The position numbers were made by a program, and so were the translations under genes. 36,185 nt of DNA, taken from JAGNXB01 sp964471595. GTDB lineage: Bacteria > Bacteroidota > Bacteroidia > Chitinophagales > Saprospiraceae. Below, one piece after another: positions 24,217-32,667 of the stretch. Under the pieces are notes generated by a model that saw nothing but the letters and a program-made list of their open reading frames with translations, was not told where the DNA came from and made no database searches. Within the stretch, counting starts at the first letter, position 1, and the number at the start of each line of letters is the position of its first letter. Location: positions 1 through 36,185 of the forward strand of contig CAYYGN010000028.1 of assembly GCA_964471595.1 (NCBI GenBank), written 5' to 3'.

Positions 24217-26469
24217 ATGAGGCAAGGGCTGAAATGGCCCTTTCATACCTGTCGGATGCGAGTCATTCTCCTCCTACTGGGTGGCCTTGTGGCCGGAATG
24301 GCTGCTGTGGCCGGACAAACCCCCGACCGGAGTGCCGATACGTTCCGCATCAAGGTGAACGCCATTCCGGAGCGGGTTGTCCTGGACGGCATTCCCGACG
24401 AGCCTTTCTGGATGACGGTGGATTCCGCAACCGGTTTCTGGATGAAATCCCCGCTCGTCAAACCCGGCGCATTCCCGGAGACAACGGTGAAGATGGCCTA
24501 TGACTCCGCATTTCTCTATCTGGCTGCCTGGTGCAGGGAGAAGGCTCCTGTCAGTATCCAGACCCTCCGGAGGGATGCCAACTACTGGAAGGGTGACGGG
24601 ATCGGGGTGGTGTTGGATCCCGTCCACCAGCACACCTTTGCTTATTTCTTTGCCGTCAATCCTTATGGATCGCAAACCGACGGGCTTTTGCTCGGGCCCA
24701 ATCAAAGCGTGAACGACGAATGGGACGGCCGTTTTTATGCCGAAACCCACCGCATGGATGAAGGGTGGACCGCCGAAATGGCCATCCCCCTGAAGAGTCT
24801 CCGTTTTTCACCCGGAAACCGGGAATGGGGCGTCAATTTTGTGCGCAATGTCCTCAACCAAAACGAGCTGCATACGTGGATGCCCGTACCGATCCAGTTC
24901 GGGGCCACCGATATCAATTACACCGGAGTCCTCGAATGGGACCGTCCGCCAGCCCAGGAAAACCGCAACATCAGCCTCATCCCCTATCTGCTCGGCGGAT
25001 ATCAAAAGGAACCTGCGGCTACCGATCCGGTCAAGACCGTCTTTAATGCCGGGTTGGATGCCCGTATCGGACTCGCCTCGTCGCTCAATCTTGATTTGAC
25101 CCTGAATCCGGATTTCAGTCAGGCAGAGATCGACGAGCAACCTGTCAATCTCACCCGGTTCAGTGTTTTCCTCCCGGAGCGACGTACATTTTTCCTTGAG
25201 AACAGGGATGTTTTCACCAGCTTCGGGACGAGCGGGATCCAGCCTTTTTTTTCCCGCCGGATTGGCCTGGATGATCAGGGGCGTGTGGTTCCCATTTTGT
25301 TCGGGGCCAGGCTCACGGGCAATGTCGCACCGCGCACCCGGATCGGGCTCCTCAACATGCAGACGGAAGCCAACCGGGGCCAGCCATCTCAGAATTATTC
25401 CGCCATCGCCGTTCATCAGCAAGTCCTCCAACGTTCGATCCTTCGCACCCTGATCACCAACCGGCAGTCCTTTGGCGAAGGAGAAGTGTCTTCGACGGAT
25501 TACAACCGAACCGCCGGATTGGAGGCGATATATCTCCGGCAGGATGGTCAGGTTGAGGCCTGGGGAAAATACCATCACGCTTTCCTGCCAGAAGCCGAAG
25601 ATCGCGCCGGTGCCTGGGCAGCAGGCGCAGCCTGGCGCAGCCGCCGTTTGTCGGCAACAGCGGAAAGTTCGGGTGCCGGAGAAAATTTCCTGCCGGACCT
25701 CGGATTTGTGCCCCGGCTGAACAATCGCGATGACTTCCGCGACACCGTTGTCCGGCTGGGATTTCACCAACTGGCGGCCTCGCTGACATGGTCCACCTAT
25801 CCGGAGGGACACCCTTTACTCAATCGGCATTGGGCGGAACTGGACGTCCGGAAGGTGCTCAATCCGGATGGATCATCCAATGAAACCCAATATTCCGCCT
25901 CGTATTCCTTCTTTGCGCGGGACCGGCGATTCCTGCGATTTTTCGGCACGGTCAATGATGTTCGCCTTCGGTTCCCCACAAGGTTTGTCCGGGGCGGAGA
26001 TCCTTTGCCGGTGGATACCTATACATGGATGCAAGGCGGTATATTTTTTGACACTGACAGTCGAAGGCCCTGGTATTTTCTCGTTGAAGGGGTGGCCGGC
26101 CGGTTTTACAACGGTCAACTCCTGCAGGCGCGCGGAGGAGTCACCTACCGGATCCAACCCTACGGCAGTCTGGGCGTTTCGGCTTCCTGGAATGATGTTC
26201 GGTTGCCCGCTCCTTATGGCACGGCCGATATCGTCAATGTCACTACACGGCTGGATATAACATTTACCCGGAGTTTGTTCTGGACGACTTTTTTCCAGTA
26301 CAATACGCAGGCACAAATTTTCAATCTCAACAGCCGGTTTCAATGGCGGTTCGCGCCTCTATCCGATCTGTTCGTTGTGTATACCGATAGTTATGTGACG
26401 GAAGGCGGCGGATTGGCGGACCGAAGCCGTACCCTGTTGCTCAAATTCAATTACTGGTGGACCCTGTAG
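24217..26469 (+). CDS. DUF5916 domain-containing outer-membrane protein with CBM9-like N-terminus
   Basis: A predicted outer-membrane protein of about 750 residues. After a signal peptide (core MRVILLLLGGLVAGMAAVAG) comes a carbohydrate-binding family 9-like domain (about 30-220) with VVLDGIPDEPFW, VKMAYDSAFLYLAAWC and WTAEMAIPLKSLRFS. The long C-terminal part, including the motif FFLENRDVF, is a DUF5916 beta-barrel with alternating aromatic strands, ending in KFNYWWTL. GTG at 24211 overlaps the ompH-like stop (GTGA) and is an alternative start; ATG 24256 would place the signal peptide right at the N-terminus. It forms an operon with the OmpH-like gene. DUF5916 function is unknown; sugar or glycan binding at the cell surface is only a guess from the CBM9-like part. 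Confidence 0.88.
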   Translation: MRQGLKWPFHTCRMRVILLLLGGLVAGMAAVAGQTPDRSADTFRIKVNAIPERVVLDGIPDEPFWMTVDSATGFWMKSPLVKPGAFPETTVKMAYDSAFLYLAAWCREKAPVSIQTLRRDANYWKGDGIGVVLDPVHQHTFAYFFAVNPYGSQTDGLLLGPNQSVNDEWDGRFYAETHRMDEGWTAEMAIPLKSLRFSPGNREWGVNFVRNVLNQNELHTWMPVPIQFGATDINYTGVLEWDRPPAQENRNISLIPYLLGGYQKEPAATDPVKTVFNAGLDARIGLASSLNLDLTLNPDFSQAEIDEQPVNLTRFSVFLPERRTFFLENRDVFTSFGTSGIQPFFSRRIGLDDQGRVVPILFGARLTGNVAPRTRIGLLNMQTEANRGQPSQNYSAIAVHQQVLQRSILRTLITNRQSFGEGEVSSTDYNRTAGLEAIYLRQDGQVEAWGKYHHAFLPEAEDRAGAWAAGAAWRSRRLSATAESSGAGENFLPDLGFVPRLNNRDDFRDTVVRLGFHQLAASLTWSTYPEGHPLLNRHWAELDVRKVLNPDGSSNETQYSASYSFFARDRRFLRFFGTVNDVRLRFPTRFVRGGDPLPVDTYTWMQGGIFFDTDSRRPWYFLVEGVAGRFYNGQLLQARGGVTYRIQPYGSLGVSASWNDVRLPAPYGTADIVNVTTRLDITFTRSLFWTTFFQYNTQAQIFNLNSRFQWRFAPLSDLFVVYTDSYVTEGGGLADRSRTLLLKFNYWWTL

Positions 26470-26833
26470 TTTTCGTGACCTTCAGCGGGAGTGTCCGGCC
26501 ATAATTCCGTTGAAACCAAAAAATACATTAGCATTTTTTGCGCGAATCGTGCCGACGAAGCGTTGGAATTTTTTCTGCCTTGGATCGGACCTTCAGCCCA
26601 CGAATTTTATTCATGGCCCTACCCCGACGCGGCGCATCGGGAAAGGCAAGGTTGCACCTTCAGCGCTCAGGGACGAAAAGGGCCGAAGGCCCGCTCCAAC
26701 ATCACACCAGGAAACGCATAGGGGAACCCCCCTAACTCCTCCGGGACGATGCCTCGGGCAACGCTCCGGCTTCGGCCAATACCTTTCCCGATCCGGCACC
26801 CTTGCCTATCTTTGCCAACGAACGTTCATTCGT
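26470..26833. other. 364-base non-coding stretch with short repeats and hairpins
   Basis: No credible gene is seen between the DUF5916 gene and paaE. The nonamer ACCTTCAGC occurs three times (26478-26486, 26589-26597, 26656-26664). A hairpin with arms CCACGAAT (26598-26605) and ATTCATGG (26609-26616) has one mismatch that becomes G-U on minus-strand RNA. A second perfect stem GGGCC/GGCCC lies at 26680-26692, and GGGGAACCCC at 26721-26730. The region resembles decayed dispersed repeats that I recall from Bacteroidota intergenic regions, but this cannot be shown from one locus. The right end holds the paaE promoter. Confidence 0.5.
26807..26814 (+). promoter_or_regulatory. -7 box (TATCTTTG) for paaE
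   Basis: An exact TAnnTTTG match 19 bases before the ATG at 26834. No good -33 TTTG is seen. It supports the start at 26834 over a much longer open frame beginning at 26510, whose extra residues run through the repeat-like stretch. Confidence 0.45.
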
Positions 26834-27919
26834 ATGATCCATTTCCATACCCTCCGCGTGTCCGATATCCGCAGAGAGACCGAGGATACGGTATCCATCG
26901 CCTTCGAAGTACCCGAAGACCTCCGGCAATCCTTCCGCTATGACGCCGGTCAATACCTCACTCTGCGCACCCATCTCGACGGGGAAGAAATTCGCCGGTC
27001 CTACTCCCTATGTAGCGCCCCCCATGAACACGAATGGCGGGTAGCCGTCAAGGAAGTGCCCGGAGGACGCTTTTCGACGTGGGCCAACCGCCATTTGAAA
27101 CCGGGAGCCTCCATCGAAGTCATGCCTCCCCAGGGTCGTTTTACGGCCATACCGCAAACAGGCGTCCAACGGCATTTTGTCCTGTTTGCCGCCGGTAGCG
27201 GAATCACCCCTGTGCTTTCCATCCTCAAAGAAATACTGGAAAAAGAGCCGGAAAGCCGGGTCACCTTATTCTATGGCAACCGCCGTCTGAAATCGGTCAT
27301 ATTCCTGGAGGAACTGGAAAATCTGAAAAACCGGTTTCTCGGACGCCTGAGCCTGCATTTCCTTTTCAGTCAGGAACCACAGTCCTCCGCCCTGTTTGAA
27401 GGACGGATCAGCGGGGATCGCTGCGCCGAGCTCCTGACCCGATTCGTTCCGGCCAATGGCTCGGCAAACTATTATGTCTGCGGACCGGAAGCCATGATCC
27501 GCGATGTCATCCAGACCCTCAAGAACAGAGGTGTTCCGGAATCGGACATGCATTTCGAATTGTTTACGACGCCCGTGGGTCAGTTGGGGACAGAGGCCGA
27601 AGCCACCAACCAGGAAGAAGGTCCGGTAGCTTCCGACAAGGCCCGTGTCCAGGTCAAACTGGACGGACGCGTCTATGCCTTTGATCTGCCTTACAAAGGC
27701 GTCAACATCCTCGACGCGAGCATGGTCACCGGCGCCGACCTTCCCTTCTCCTGCAAAGGAGGTGTTTGCTGCACCTGCCGCGCCAAGCTCGTTACCGGGG
27801 AGGTACACATGGATGCCAATTACGCCCTCGAAAAATGGGAGATCGAGGAAGGCTTCATTCTGACGTGCCAGTCCCATCCCCTCAGCCCCGAACTTTTTGT
27901 CGATTTCGACCAGCAATGA
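26834..27919 (+). CDS. paaE: PaaE-like ferredoxin reductase (phenylacetyl-CoA epoxidase reductase subunit)
   Basis: A 361-residue electron-transfer protein with three modules: a FAD-binding barrel (about 1-105, RRSYSLCSAP), an NAD(P)-binding domain (about 110-235, FAAGSGITPVLSI and YYVCGPEAMI), and a C-terminal plant-type 2Fe-2S domain with Cys307, Cys312, Cys315 and Cys345 (CKGGVCCTC, then LTCQSHP). The order and the sequence around the cluster match PaaE, the reductase that feeds electrons to the phenylacetyl-CoA ring epoxidase. The 3' end overlaps the TetR gene by 4 bases (ATGA), so they are co-transcribed. The oxygenase genes paaABCD are not in the window, so it could serve a different partner; the gene symbol rests on similarity alone. 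Confidence 0.85.
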   Translation: MIHFHTLRVSDIRRETEDTVSIAFEVPEDLRQSFRYDAGQYLTLRTHLDGEEIRRSYSLCSAPHEHEWRVAVKEVPGGRFSTWANRHLKPGASIEVMPPQGRFTAIPQTGVQRHFVLFAAGSGITPVLSILKEILEKEPESRVTLFYGNRRLKSVIFLEELENLKNRFLGRLSLHFLFSQEPQSSALFEGRISGDRCAELLTRFVPANGSANYYVCGPEAMIRDVIQTLKNRGVPESDMHFELFTTPVGQLGTEAEATNQEEGPVASDKARVQVKLDGRVYAFDLPYKGVNILDASMVTGADLPFSCKGGVCCTCRAKLVTGEVHMDANYALEKWEIEEGFILTCQSHPLSPELFVDFDQQ

Positions 27920-28518
27920 ACACGCCTGCTACACGCGTTCGCCGGGAGGACATTTATGCGGCCGCCGCCCGACTTTTCAGGGAAAAGGGCTATGCGGCTA
28001 CCAGCATGCGCGAACTGGCATCCGAGGTAGGGCTCGAAGCGTCCAGCCTATACAGCCACATCGCCTCCAAAGCCGAATTGCTCGATCACCTTTGTTTTTC
28101 CACCGCCGACCGGTTTCTGGAAGGGATGGCATCCATCCAGGCCACCGACTTGTCACCCGTGGACAAGATCCGGCATCTGATCGGACTGCATGTCCGCATT
28201 GCCCTGGAAGATCCCACCAGCCAGACGGTATTCAGTGACGAATGGAAACATCTGCCGGCTGACCGCCTGCAACAGTTTTTGGGATTGCGCCGCCGCTACG
28301 AAACGCAGTTCCAGGCCGTCATTGAAGAAGGACAGCAGGCAGGACAGATCGGCGAATTGCCGGCAGATCTGATATGGATGACCTTATTGTCCGGGTTGCG
28401 GTGGATACACACAGGCAGAAAACTACCTGCCTCCGATCAGGCGGCCAGGCTGGCCGATGTGTTGTCCCGACTTTTCATCGAAGGCATTAAGGCTCCCCAT
28501 CCTTCTGCGGCGTTTTAA
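27916..28518 (+). CDS. TetR/AcrR family transcriptional regulator
   Basis: A 200-residue repressor-type regulator. The N-terminal helix-turn-helix (about 8-55) shows the TetR pattern: IYAAAARLFREKGYAATSMR, then EVGLEASSLYSHIASKAEL (trimmed to SLYSHIASKAELLDHL). The C-terminal ligand-binding part is alpha-helical and has a TetR_C-like segment near WIHTGRKLP. The start ATG overlaps the paaE stop (ATGA), so it is translationally coupled to paaE. In other Bacteroidota similar regulators accompany phenylacetate genes, so aryl-CoA sensing is a reasonable inference, not proven. Its stop codon interlocks with that of the convergent pheT gene. Confidence 0.9.
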   Translation: MNTPATRVRREDIYAAAARLFREKGYAATSMRELASEVGLEASSLYSHIASKAELLDHLCFSTADRFLEGMASIQATDLSPVDKIRHLIGLHVRIALEDPTSQTVFSDEWKHLPADRLQQFLGLRRRYETQFQAVIEEGQQAGQIGELPADLIWMTLLSGLRWIHTGRKLPASDQAARLADVLSRLFIEGIKAPHPSAAF

Positions 28519-28523
28519 CGCCG
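28508..28523. terminator. Palindromic hairpin containing both stop codons of the tetR/pheT junction
   Basis: CGGCGTTTTAACGCCG: perfect 7-base arms (28508-28514 and 28517-28523) around TT. The TetR stop TAA (28516-28518) and the pheT stop TAA (minus strand, 28517-28515) are both inside it, sharing two base pairs. In RNA the likely stem is CGGCGT/ACGCCG with a 4-base loop. A dual terminator or 3'-end protecting stem for both mRNAs is inferred from position. Confidence 0.5.
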
Positions 28524-30953
28524 GATGACAGCCCCCAGCCGGGAGCTGTAAGCCTCGATCAACCGGTCCATGACCTCGTCCACTTCCCCGTCGGTGAGGG
28601 TGCGTCCAGGATCGGCAAAACGGAAAGCAACCGCACAGGATTTCTTTCCCGGCCCCAGGTGCTCTTCGGATTGAAACACGTCAAACAAATCCACCCGCAA
28701 CAACCAATTTTTTTCCGTCTTCCGGGCCAACGCTTCGATGTCGGCATAAGGGACGGCATGGTCCACCACCAGGGCCAGATCCCGGCGAACCACGGGAAAC
28801 CGGAGCAGGGAAGTCGCCTCCATATCCTTGCCGGGAATGGCCTGCAGCAAGGCATCCCAGTCGAAATCGGCGATCCAAACGGGACGGTCGATGTCCCAGG
28901 CATCGAGGATCTCGTTGCTCAATGCGCCAAAACGCACCAACGTTTTCGGCCCCCGTCCCCAGGCAAGACCTATGGCCAACCGATCGTCTTTGGCGTCCTG
29001 CTCCTGCCATCCCCGGATGCGAAGCAGCCGCAATACGGCCTGTACATCCGCTTTGAGTGTAAATCCGTCGGCTTCGACACGACCTGCTGCCAACCAGCTC
29101 TCGGGTTCCCTGCGTCCGGTCATTACAAGGACCAGGCGACGGCTTTCCTCGAAAGCATCTCCTGTCCTGCGGTAAGTTTTTCCGAATTCGAACAGCCGGA
29201 TATCGGGTTGCTGGCGGTTCAGGTTGCGGACGATACTGTCCATCAGATTGGGGATCATGTCGGCCCTCATGCTGTCGAGGTGGACATTGGCGGTGTTGTG
29301 GATGCGGACCAACCCAGCCTCCTGCAGGGAAGGGATTTTTTCATATCGACCGGAACCGTCCAGGGACAGATTCATCGCTTCGCCATACCCACGGGCACTC
29401 AGCATGGCGGCAATCTGTTCTCTCAGGAAGACCGGATCGGGTCGGACACCGGGGTTGACGGTCACCTGCATGCGTCCGGGTTCTGGAATGCGGTCGTAGC
29501 CGTACACCCGCAGGATCTCTTCGATGACATCCACCTCGCGGGTGACGTCGCTTTTGTTGCCGGGTATCTGGACGAGCAGATGATCCGGCTGCTCTTCCAG
29601 GATCGGCATGCCCAGCGCCTCGATGATGTGACGGATTTCCTCCCTCGCAAAAGCTACACCGCTCACCGCCTTTACCCGCTCATAGCGGAGCTGGATCTTC
29701 GCCGGGTGAATTTTCTCCGGGTAGTGATCCATGACCGGTGAAGCCACTTCGCCGCCGGCCAGTTGGGTAATCAGCAAGGCGGCCCGCTGAAGAGCATACA
29801 CCGTTATTTCGGGGTCCGATCCTTTTTCATAAATGCGGGCGGCTTCGGTGCGCAAATTGTGGCGTGTGCTGCTGCGACGGATATGGGCAGGATCAAAACA
29901 GGCGGATTCCAGAAACAGGGAGGTCGTGCCGTCGGAGACGCCGGAATCCGCGCCGCCAAACACCCCGGCCATACACAACGGCCGGCTTTGCCCGTCACAA
30001 ATCATCAGGTCGTCGGGGCCCAGACGCCGTTCCTGTCCGTCCAAGGCGACAAACGGAGTTCCGTCGGGCAGGGTCTTGACCCGGACGGTTTGACCGGCCA
30101 TCCGGTCGAGGTCAAAGGCATGAAGGGGCTGTCCCGTTTCGAGGCGGACGTAATTGGTGACGTCCACCACATTGTTGATGGGTCGCTCCCCCACGGCGGT
30201 GAGAGCCTGTCGCAGCCATTCCGGCGAAGGGCCCACGCGAACGCCTTTCAAGCACAGGCCGGAATATCGCGGACAGGCCAGGGTGTTTTCCACGACCACC
30301 GTCATACGGGCGCCCTGCCCGGGTTGAAACGCGCTGACATCCGGAGCATTCAGGTTGCCGGTCATGCCGTTTCTGACCTGAAAAGCAGCGAGCAGGTCCC
30401 GCCCTATCCCCAGGTAATTGGTCGCATCGGAGCGGTTGGGCGTGAGTCCTATTTCAATGATCCAGTCCTCCTTAAGTCCGAGAAATTCGGCCGCCGGGGT
30501 CCCGGGCATGGCGGCGGGATCCAGGACGAGGATGCCCTGGTGATCCTGACCCAGACCCAGTTCGTCTTCCGCGCAGATCATGCCTTCGGAGTCCGCTCCT
30601 CTGATACGGCCTTTTTTGATCGTGAACGGCTGCCCCTCCTTGTCCAGCACCTGTGCCCCCGCTGTAGCCACAAGCACTTTTTGTCCCGCCGCGACATTAG
30701 GCGCACCGCAAACGATGGAAAGGGGTTGTCCCGTGCCGGTGGTTACCGAGCAAAGGCTCAACCGATCGGCCTCGGGGTGACGGGTACAGGTCAGCACTTC
30801 GCCTACGACGATACCGGCCAGTCCGTTATGGCCTGCCTGCAAGCGCTCGGCGCCCTCCACTTCCAGACCGAGACTGGTGAGCAGGTCCTGGACTTCCAGG
30901 GGATCCAGGGCAATGTCGAGATAGTTTTGCAGCCAGTTGAGCGAAATCTTCAT
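28515..30953 (-). CDS. pheT: Phenylalanine--tRNA ligase beta subunit
   Basis: The 812-residue beta chain of the cytoplasmic (alpha-beta)2 enzyme that charges tRNA-Phe. It starts with the canonical MKISLNWLQNYLDI. A tRNA-binding EMAP-like domain (about 40-150) contains HPEADRLSLCSV and VCGAPNVAAGQKV. The B3/B4 editing region (about 210-370) and the B5 domain (about 400-475) follow. A catalytic-like core and a C-terminal anticodon-binding FDX-ACB domain (about 720-812) end in SRLGAVIRR. The length is typical. pheS is not adjacent, which I recall as common in Bacteroidota. A TACCTTTG box with a TTTG 21 bases further upstream forms the best promoter in the window. The last 4 bases overlap the convergent TetR gene. 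Confidence 0.96.
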   Translation of the reverse strand: MKISLNWLQNYLDIALDPLEVQDLLTSLGLEVEGAERLQAGHNGLAGIVVGEVLTCTRHPEADRLSLCSVTTGTGQPLSIVCGAPNVAAGQKVLVATAGAQVLDKEGQPFTIKKGRIRGADSEGMICAEDELGLGQDHQGILVLDPAAMPGTPAAEFLGLKEDWIIEIGLTPNRSDATNYLGIGRDLLAAFQVRNGMTGNLNAPDVSAFQPGQGARMTVVVENTLACPRYSGLCLKGVRVGPSPEWLRQALTAVGERPINNVVDVTNYVRLETGQPLHAFDLDRMAGQTVRVKTLPDGTPFVALDGQERRLGPDDLMICDGQSRPLCMAGVFGGADSGVSDGTTSLFLESACFDPAHIRRSSTRHNLRTEAARIYEKGSDPEITVYALQRAALLITQLAGGEVASPVMDHYPEKIHPAKIQLRYERVKAVSGVAFAREEIRHIIEALGMPILEEQPDHLLVQIPGNKSDVTREVDVIEEILRVYGYDRIPEPGRMQVTVNPGVRPDPVFLREQIAAMLSARGYGEAMNLSLDGSGRYEKIPSLQEAGLVRIHNTANVHLDSMRADMIPNLMDSIVRNLNRQQPDIRLFEFGKTYRRTGDAFEESRRLVLVMTGRREPESWLAAGRVEADGFTLKADVQAVLRLLRIRGWQEQDAKDDRLAIGLAWGRGPKTLVRFGALSNEILDAWDIDRPVWIADFDWDALLQAIPGKDMEATSLLRFPVVRRDLALVVDHAVPYADIEALARKTEKNWLLRVDLFDVFQSEEHLGPGKKSCAVAFRFADPGRTLTDGEVDEVMDRLIEAYSSRLGAVIRR

Positions 30954-30979
30954 CGGGTTCTTCTTGACGGGAAACCGCG

Positions 30980-31012
30980 CAAAGGTACGGACCGGTCGGG
31001 CGTTTGGGCAAA
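30980..31012 (-). promoter_or_regulatory. pheT promoter (TTTG-N21-TACCTTTG)
   Basis: On the minus strand a TTTG (31009-31012) and an exact TAnnTTTG (30980-30987) are 21 bases apart, and the ATG lies 26 bases downstream. This matches the known Bacteroidota -33/-7 arrangement better than any other site here. The whole promoter fits in the 69-base gap after the histidine ammonia-lyase gene. Confidence 0.55.
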
Positions 31013-31022
31013 CCTGCGGGCA

Positions 31023-32540
31023 TCAAGTTGCGACCTGGTGAATACCATTTGTTGATGGAGGGAGGCCGGTATCTTTCATAAACCGGATGGTGGCCCGGAA
31101 ATCATCACTGAGGATCCTGTCTTCATGGATGAAGGGCACTCTTTCCCGGTATTGGTCGACCAACTGTTGCAAGGCTGGAGAGGTCGTGCCGGGCGCGCGG
31201 AATCCGAGCGCCTGGCTGGCACACAGCCATTCGATGGCCAGGACGGTCCGGGTGTTCTCTACGACTTTCCAAAGTTTGGTGGCGGCATTGGCGGCCATGC
31301 TGACATGATCTTCCTGTCCGTTGGAGGACACGATGGAGTCCACGCTGGCCGGTGTGCAATACTGCTTGCTCTGGCTGACGATCCCGGCGGCCGTGTATTG
31401 GGCGATCATCAGGCCTGAGTGGAGACCGGGCTGGCTGACAAGGAAAGCCGGCAGCCCCCTTTTGCCGCTCAACAACTGAAACACGCGTCTTTCGGAAATG
31501 CTGGCGATTTCCGACATGGCGATCGCCAGGAAATCGAGGGCCAGCGCCACCGGTTGGGCGTGAAAATTGCCTCCGCTCACGATGCGGCCTTCTTCCGGGA
31601 AGAAGGTGGGGTTGTCGGTGACGGCGTCGATTTCGCGACCGATTACGTCGTCGGCATAAGTCCATGCGTCCCGGGAAGCCCCATGCACCTGAGGGGTGCA
31701 TCGGAAGGCGTAGGGATCCTGGACGGCCGGACGGGGTAGCGCCGAGAGGCCGGAACCCTGCAGCCATTCGCGCAGTCGGGCCGCCACCCCGATCTGGCCC
31801 ACCTGCCGGCGAAGCCGGTGCAAGGCCGGGTCCAGGGGAGACGGCTGGCAAAGAAATACGTCCCAGGACAATGCAGCAATGGCATCGGCCCATGCAAGCA
31901 GGGCCTTGCTTTCCTCGACCGCCCACACGCCGTAGGCCGTCGAGAACTGGGTACCGTTGAGGAGGGCCAGTCCCTCCTTGGCGCCGAGTCGCAATGGTTC
32001 CAGACCCAGCAGGCGGTGGACCTCAGAAGCGGGCATCCGCCGGCCCTCATATTCCGCTTCGCCCTCGCCGATAAGTACCAGCGCCAGATGAGCCAGCGGG
32101 GCCAGATCCCCTGACGCTCCCAGAGACCCTTGCTGGTAGATCACCGGACGGACACCGGCATTGTACAACTCTGCCATCCGGGACACTGTCGCGGGACGCA
32201 CCCCGCTGTATCCCAATGCCAGGTTGCGGATCTTGAGCCGGAAAATGAGGTCGGTGACCAACGGCGGCACCTCATCTCCGGCCCCGCAGGCATGAGACAA
32301 AATGAGATTGCGTTGGAGGGCTTCCAGGTCGGCCGCCGGAATGCGCACATCGTGCAGATCGCCAAATCCCGTATTGATCCCGTAATGGACGGCATCCGGC
32401 CGGGCGATGAGCGCCTCAAATCGGCGATGGGACGCGCCCCAACGATCCAGGGCTTCGGGTCCGAAACGGATGGGTTGGCGGTGCAGGGAAGCCTGGAAAA
32501 TCTCCGAGGCGGAAATATGGTCAACGTCCAGTCCTGGCAT
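31023..32540 (-). CDS. hutH: Histidine ammonia-lyase
   Basis: A cytoplasmic lyase of 505 residues that removes ammonia from L-histidine to give urocanate. The self-processing MIO prosthetic group forms from Ala142-Ser143-Gly144 in GSLGASGDLAPL. Other active-site residues appear conserved: Tyr53 in HYGINTGFG, Asn195 in LNGTQ, Arg280 in AFRCTPQ and Glu410 in GQEDHVSM. The Ser82-His83 pair in LILSHACG favours histidine over tyrosine or phenylalanine as substrate. The frame is open to 32690, but ATG 32540 (MPGLDVDHIS) fits the family and follows a TACCTTAG box by 17 bases. No hutU, hutI or hutG lies nearby. A different aromatic substrate is less likely but not excluded. Confidence 0.92.
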   Translation of the reverse strand: MPGLDVDHISASEIFQASLHRQPIRFGPEALDRWGASHRRFEALIARPDAVHYGINTGFGDLHDVRIPAADLEALQRNLILSHACGAGDEVPPLVTDLIFRLKIRNLALGYSGVRPATVSRMAELYNAGVRPVIYQQGSLGASGDLAPLAHLALVLIGEGEAEYEGRRMPASEVHRLLGLEPLRLGAKEGLALLNGTQFSTAYGVWAVEESKALLAWADAIAALSWDVFLCQPSPLDPALHRLRRQVGQIGVAARLREWLQGSGLSALPRPAVQDPYAFRCTPQVHGASRDAWTYADDVIGREIDAVTDNPTFFPEEGRIVSGGNFHAQPVALALDFLAIAMSEIASISERRVFQLLSGKRGLPAFLVSQPGLHSGLMIAQYTAAGIVSQSKQYCTPASVDSIVSSNGQEDHVSMAANAATKLWKVVENTRTVLAIEWLCASQALGFRAPGTTSPALQQLVDQYRERVPFIHEDRILSDDFRATIRFMKDTGLPPSTNGIHQVAT

Positions 32541-32557
32541 GGCAGTGGATTGGTGCG

Positions 32558-32565
32558 CTAAGGTA
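32558..32565 (-). promoter_or_regulatory. Near-consensus -7 box (TACCTTAG) for hutH
   Basis: A TAnnTTTG-like octamer with one mismatch, 17 bases before the hutH ATG at 32540, in the 127-base divergent region shared with the isoprenoid operon. No good -33 element is visible. Confidence 0.3.
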
Positions 32566-32655
32566 GGGCAAACGAACGGCGAATGCCGACCTGAGGAAAC
32601 CTTTGGCCGGAGGATGGTGTTAACCACGACCGGCGCTCCTGTGCCGGACAAAGCG

Positions 32656-32663
32656 TACCTTCG
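32656..32663 (+). promoter_or_regulatory. Near-consensus -7 box (TACCTTCG) 4 bases before the isoprenoid operon
   Basis: A one-mismatch match to TAnnTTTG, followed by AAAC and the ATG at 32668. The same 3-4 base spacing is seen before lpxD, the amidase gene and kmo. A leaderless start of the operon mRNA is predicted. Confidence 0.33.
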
Positions 32664-32667
32664 AAAC

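Noticed and set aside
26510..26833. N-terminal extension of paaE by 108 codons
   Set aside because: The extension runs through repeat-like sequence, has low similarity to any domain, and a TAnnTTTG box lies just before the standard start.
29763..31055. A 430-codon plus-strand open frame antisense to pheT
   Set aside because: It mirrors pheT in a GC-rich genome and its product has no recognisable domain. pheT is certain.
31402..31410. SQS instead of SEN in hutH, first read as loss of the catalytic glutamate
   Set aside because: Counting along the P. putida enzyme from memory places catalytic Glu414 in the QEDHVSM motif, which is intact here (Glu410).
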